Source of the DNA: Azospirillum sp051124815
Lineage (GTDB): Bacteria; Pseudomonadota; Alphaproteobacteria; Azospirillales; Azospirillaceae
Assembly (NCBI RefSeq): GCF_051124815.1
Contig: NZ_CP118485.1
Coordinates: forward strand, 1,798,001 to 1,862,000
Length of the DNA stretch: 64,000 nt
Reading direction: 5' to 3'
The translations under genes and the position numbers were made by a program. Under the pieces are notes generated by a model that was not told the DNA's origin, did not search any database, and saw only the letters and a program-made list of their open reading frames with translations. Shown piece by piece: positions 62,121 through 64,000 of this stretch (the first letter of the stretch is position 1; every line of letters starts with the position of its first letter).

Positions 62121-62234
62121 GACAGGGGCTTTCCGACGACGACGCGAGAACAGAAGCCGCGTTTTTAGCATCAAGCCGGAAAGAGACCAAGGTTTCAGGT
62201 TATCGGGTGATATCCTTATTCGTCCGGCTGCCCG

Positions 62235-63431
62235 CTACCGCCCCGACAACCGGTCGGCGATGTCATGCATGCCCTGGGCGCGCAGGACCGACTGGCGGTG
62301 GCGCAGCAGCCGGCGGTCCAGCGCCTTCTCCACCGCCGCGCCGCCGAGCAGCGCGCCGTCCGCCCCCTTCAGCCGGTCGGCAAGGTCATGGGCCAGCATC
62401 CCGTCCGCCTTGGCGTCGCGGCGGTCGAGCGGCTGGTCGCCGGCGATGCTCTGGCGCAGACGTTCCAGCAGAACCGCCCGGCTCTGCGGCGCTCGGCCCT
62501 GCAGGGCGAGGCGGCAGACCCGGCGCAGGGAGGCGGCCATCGGCGCCAGCGCCGGATCGGGCTCGCGGTCGAACAGCCCGTCCGCCAGCGCGCAGAGCCC
62601 GGCATGCAGGCTGGGCTGGGCACCCAGCAACTCCTTCACCGTGTCGGCGGATCCCATGATGTCGGCGACCACCCCGTCCAGCAGGGCGAGATGGCGCGGT
62701 TCGGCGTCCTCGCCCATCATCGCCAGCAGCAGGTCCAGCTTTCCCGCCAGCGGCCCGCCGGCCTCCAGATGCTGGCACAGCAGGATCAGGAACAGCGCGT
62801 CATGACCGGCCGGCGCCACCGCCTCCTCGATGCGGTCACTGGTGCCGGACAGGTCGCCGGAGTCGAAGCGCGGCAGCCGGCGCCGTTCGGCCAGCGCGTC
62901 GCGGGCGGCGCCGATAACCGCCTCCACCAGTTGGCGCAGTTCGCGGGCGCGGGCGGCGTGGGAAACGCCGTGGATGTCGGCATGATGGCGGGCGGCGGCA
63001 TGGATGGCGGCGCCCAGCAGCGCCCCCTGCTCCTCGAACCGGCGGAACAGCGGCCAGGAATGCAGCAGTTCGGTCGGGGTGATGCGCTGGGCGTCCAGAT
63101 AGGGGCGCAGCAGCCGGCCGATCACCACCCGGCTCTCGAAGCCGCGCAGATCGTCGGGCGTGCGGCAGAGCGGCGCCCCCTCCGCCGTACCGCCCAAGGT
63201 CAGTCCCTTGCGCGGAGCCTGCGGCGCGGTCTTGTGCAGAATCACGGTTTCCAGCGACAGGCCGGCGATGGTGCGGAACTTCACCACCTTCGCCTCCTCC
63301 ACCCCGGAGGCCGCCAGTTGCGAGCGGGCGGCCGACAGAGCCGACTCCTGGTCGGTGTAAGCCCCTTCGATGAGCCAACGGCCTTCGCGGCGGCTCTGCA
63401 CCTCGTAGCTGACGCTGCCCGTTCCGAACAC
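62235..63431 (-). CDS. Conserved-type hypothetical protein, largely helical (398 aa)
   Basis: I do not recognise this family. The first 65 residues form a small alpha/beta unit ('VSYEVQSRREGRWLIEGAYT') that resembles sequences reading modified or damaged input, but no motif is clear. The remaining 330 residues are helical and charged without membrane segments, cysteines or nucleotide motifs. The GTG at 63431 is preferred because GGAGG lies nine bases upstream; a GTG at 63479 would add 16 residues. It sits between uvrD and prmA on the same strand, with gaps of 150 and 114 bases. Codon use is normal for the genome. Confidence 0.75.
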   Translation of the reverse strand: MFGTGSVSYEVQSRREGRWLIEGAYTDQESALSAARSQLAASGVEEAKVVKFRTIAGLSLETVILHKTAPQAPRKGLTLGGTAEGAPLCRTPDDLRGFESRVVIGRLLRPYLDAQRITPTELLHSWPLFRRFEEQGALLGAAIHAAARHHADIHGVSHAARARELRQLVEAVIGAARDALAERRRLPRFDSGDLSGTSDRIEEAVAPAGHDALFLILLCQHLEAGGPLAGKLDLLLAMMGEDAEPRHLALLDGVVADIMGSADTVKELLGAQPSLHAGLCALADGLFDREPDPALAPMAASLRRVCRLALQGRAPQSRAVLLERLRQSIAGDQPLDRRDAKADGMLAHDLADRLKGADGALLGGAAVEKALDRRLLRHRQSVLRAQGMHDIADRLSGR

Positions 63432-63581
63432 GGCGGATGGCCTCCGGCTCTGTTGCACCGTTGCAATCTTGAGCCGCACCGGCTGCCGCGGCTGTGACGG
63501 CCGTCACACTGCGGCAACCCGCCCTGTACGGATCAGCCCGCCTGATGGATCTGCCTGCCTTCTCGGCAGGCATACCCAAAT

Positions 63582-64000
63582 TCAGCCCGCCTTGTCGGCG
63601 GGCACGACGAAGCTGTCCATCACCTTCTTGCTGCCGGAATGGTCGAAGTCGATCTCCAGCTTGTCCTCCGACACGGCGACGACCGTGCCGTATCCGAATT
63701 TCTGATGGAAGACCCGCGCTCCCTTGGCGAAGGGCGCATCGGGCCGCGCGCGCGGCGCCACCGCGTAGGCACCCTGGTCCAGCGTGATCGTCTTCGGCGC
63801 CGGCGCTTGCCGGGTGGAGCCGCGGAACTGGAATCCACCGGCCCCGCTGCCTCCGCCATACCCCCCTGCCCCGCCGCCGAAACCGCCCCCGAAGCCGCCG
63901 CGCCCGCCGCTGCCGGCGAACAGGCCGTTGGCGGCCTCCGCCTCCACATTGTCCTGCGGGATTTCCTCGACGAAGCGGGACGGCACGGCGCTGACCCAGT
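63582..64000 (-). CDS. uvrD: ATP-dependent DNA helicase UvrD/PcrA, C-terminal part (5' end outside window)
   Basis: The frame is open to the window edge; about 139 residues remain. 'PSRFVEEIPQDNVE' is the conserved end of the UvrD/PcrA helicase core. A long glycine-rich linker follows, then the C-terminal Tudor-like module 'VFHQKFGYGTVVAVSEDKLE' that contacts RNA polymerase in PcrA/UvrD. The enzyme acts in excision and mismatch repair and clears stalled transcription. The helicase motifs lie upstream of the window. Confidence 0.88.
   Translation of the reverse strand, partial: WVSAVPSRFVEEIPQDNVEAEAANGLFAGSGGRGGFGGGFGGGAGGYGGGSGAGGFQFRGSTRQAPAPKTITLDQGAYAVAPRARPDAPFAKGARVFHQKFGYGTVVAVSEDKLEIDFDHSGSKKVMDSFVVPADKAG

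Noticed and set aside
63554..63577. Hairpin GCCTGCC-TTCT-GGCAGGC after uvrD
   Set aside because: No U-run follows on the minus strand, so it was not called a terminator.

Overview
The window is GC-rich chromosomal DNA of an alphaproteobacterium, most probably Azospirillum or a close Rhodospirillales relative. The evidence is the glnB-glnA pair behind a sigma-54 promoter, a circularly permuted two-piece tmRNA next to an alpha-type sspB, a COQ9-family gene, a DUF2125 protein, a bacteriophytochrome, and a ferredoxin that resembles the nitrogenase-protecting FeSII protein. Nearly all genes are ordinary housekeeping genes with one homogeneous codon style. One AT-rich stretch (about 15,880-16,960) stands out as acquired DNA.

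Layout. 1-2,540: the 3' part of a topoisomerase III gene and a secreted protein with two aspartic-protease-like DTG motifs. 2,600-9,940 (mostly minus strand): tRNA-Val, hupB, lon, clpX, clpP, tig and tRNA-Leu, a proteostasis block. 10,075-13,441: malonyl-CoA decarboxylase, nnr and tRNA-His. 13,700-15,994: glnB and glnA with promoter and terminator. 16,034-17,878: the AT-rich orphan membrane-protein gene and three small hypothetical genes. 17,895-23,801: gatC-gatA, an acetyltransferase, ruvX, a TPR/GT41 glycosyltransferase and thyX. 23,955-25,249: ssrA (two pieces), sspB and a TfoX-N protein. 25,396-28,121: def-COQ9, rpsU and panB. 28,180-33,511: Lhr-like helicase, FeSII-like ferredoxin, pdeM-like phosphoesterase and photolyase. 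33,693-35,333: a Zur operator, zur and a COG0523 zinc GTPase. 35,498-42,076: M1 peptidase, chemoreceptor, ChaC-like enzyme, DUF2125 and a class II glutamine amidotransferase. 42,226-50,159: a response-regulator/histidine-kinase fusion, holC-pepA, an RsmB-type methyltransferase, mltA, an acetyltransferase and a SpoU methyltransferase. 50,166-58,273: bacteriophytochrome, recN-bamD, two CheZ paralogues and cheY. 58,519-64,000: Xaa-Pro aminopeptidase, TerB-like protein, prmA, an unknown protein and the 3' end of uvrD.

How parts work together. Lon, ClpX, ClpP, trigger factor, tmRNA and SspB are the main ribosome-rescue and protein-quality-control parts, and the tag encoded by the tmRNA ends in LAA as expected for ClpXP. 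GlnB and GlnA link nitrogen sensing to ammonia assimilation. Zur and the COG0523 GTPase form a zinc-starvation unit.

The most unusual item is the CheZ-like protein encoded at 56,690-57,793. It carries five tandem copies of a short motif resembling the CheY-binding peptides of FliM and CheZ, on a proline/alanine-rich tail. A second CheZ paralogue with one copy and a stand-alone CheY lie beside it. The second most unusual is the AT-rich membrane-protein gene behind glnA. A GC-rich palindromic repeat family occurs three times between genes.
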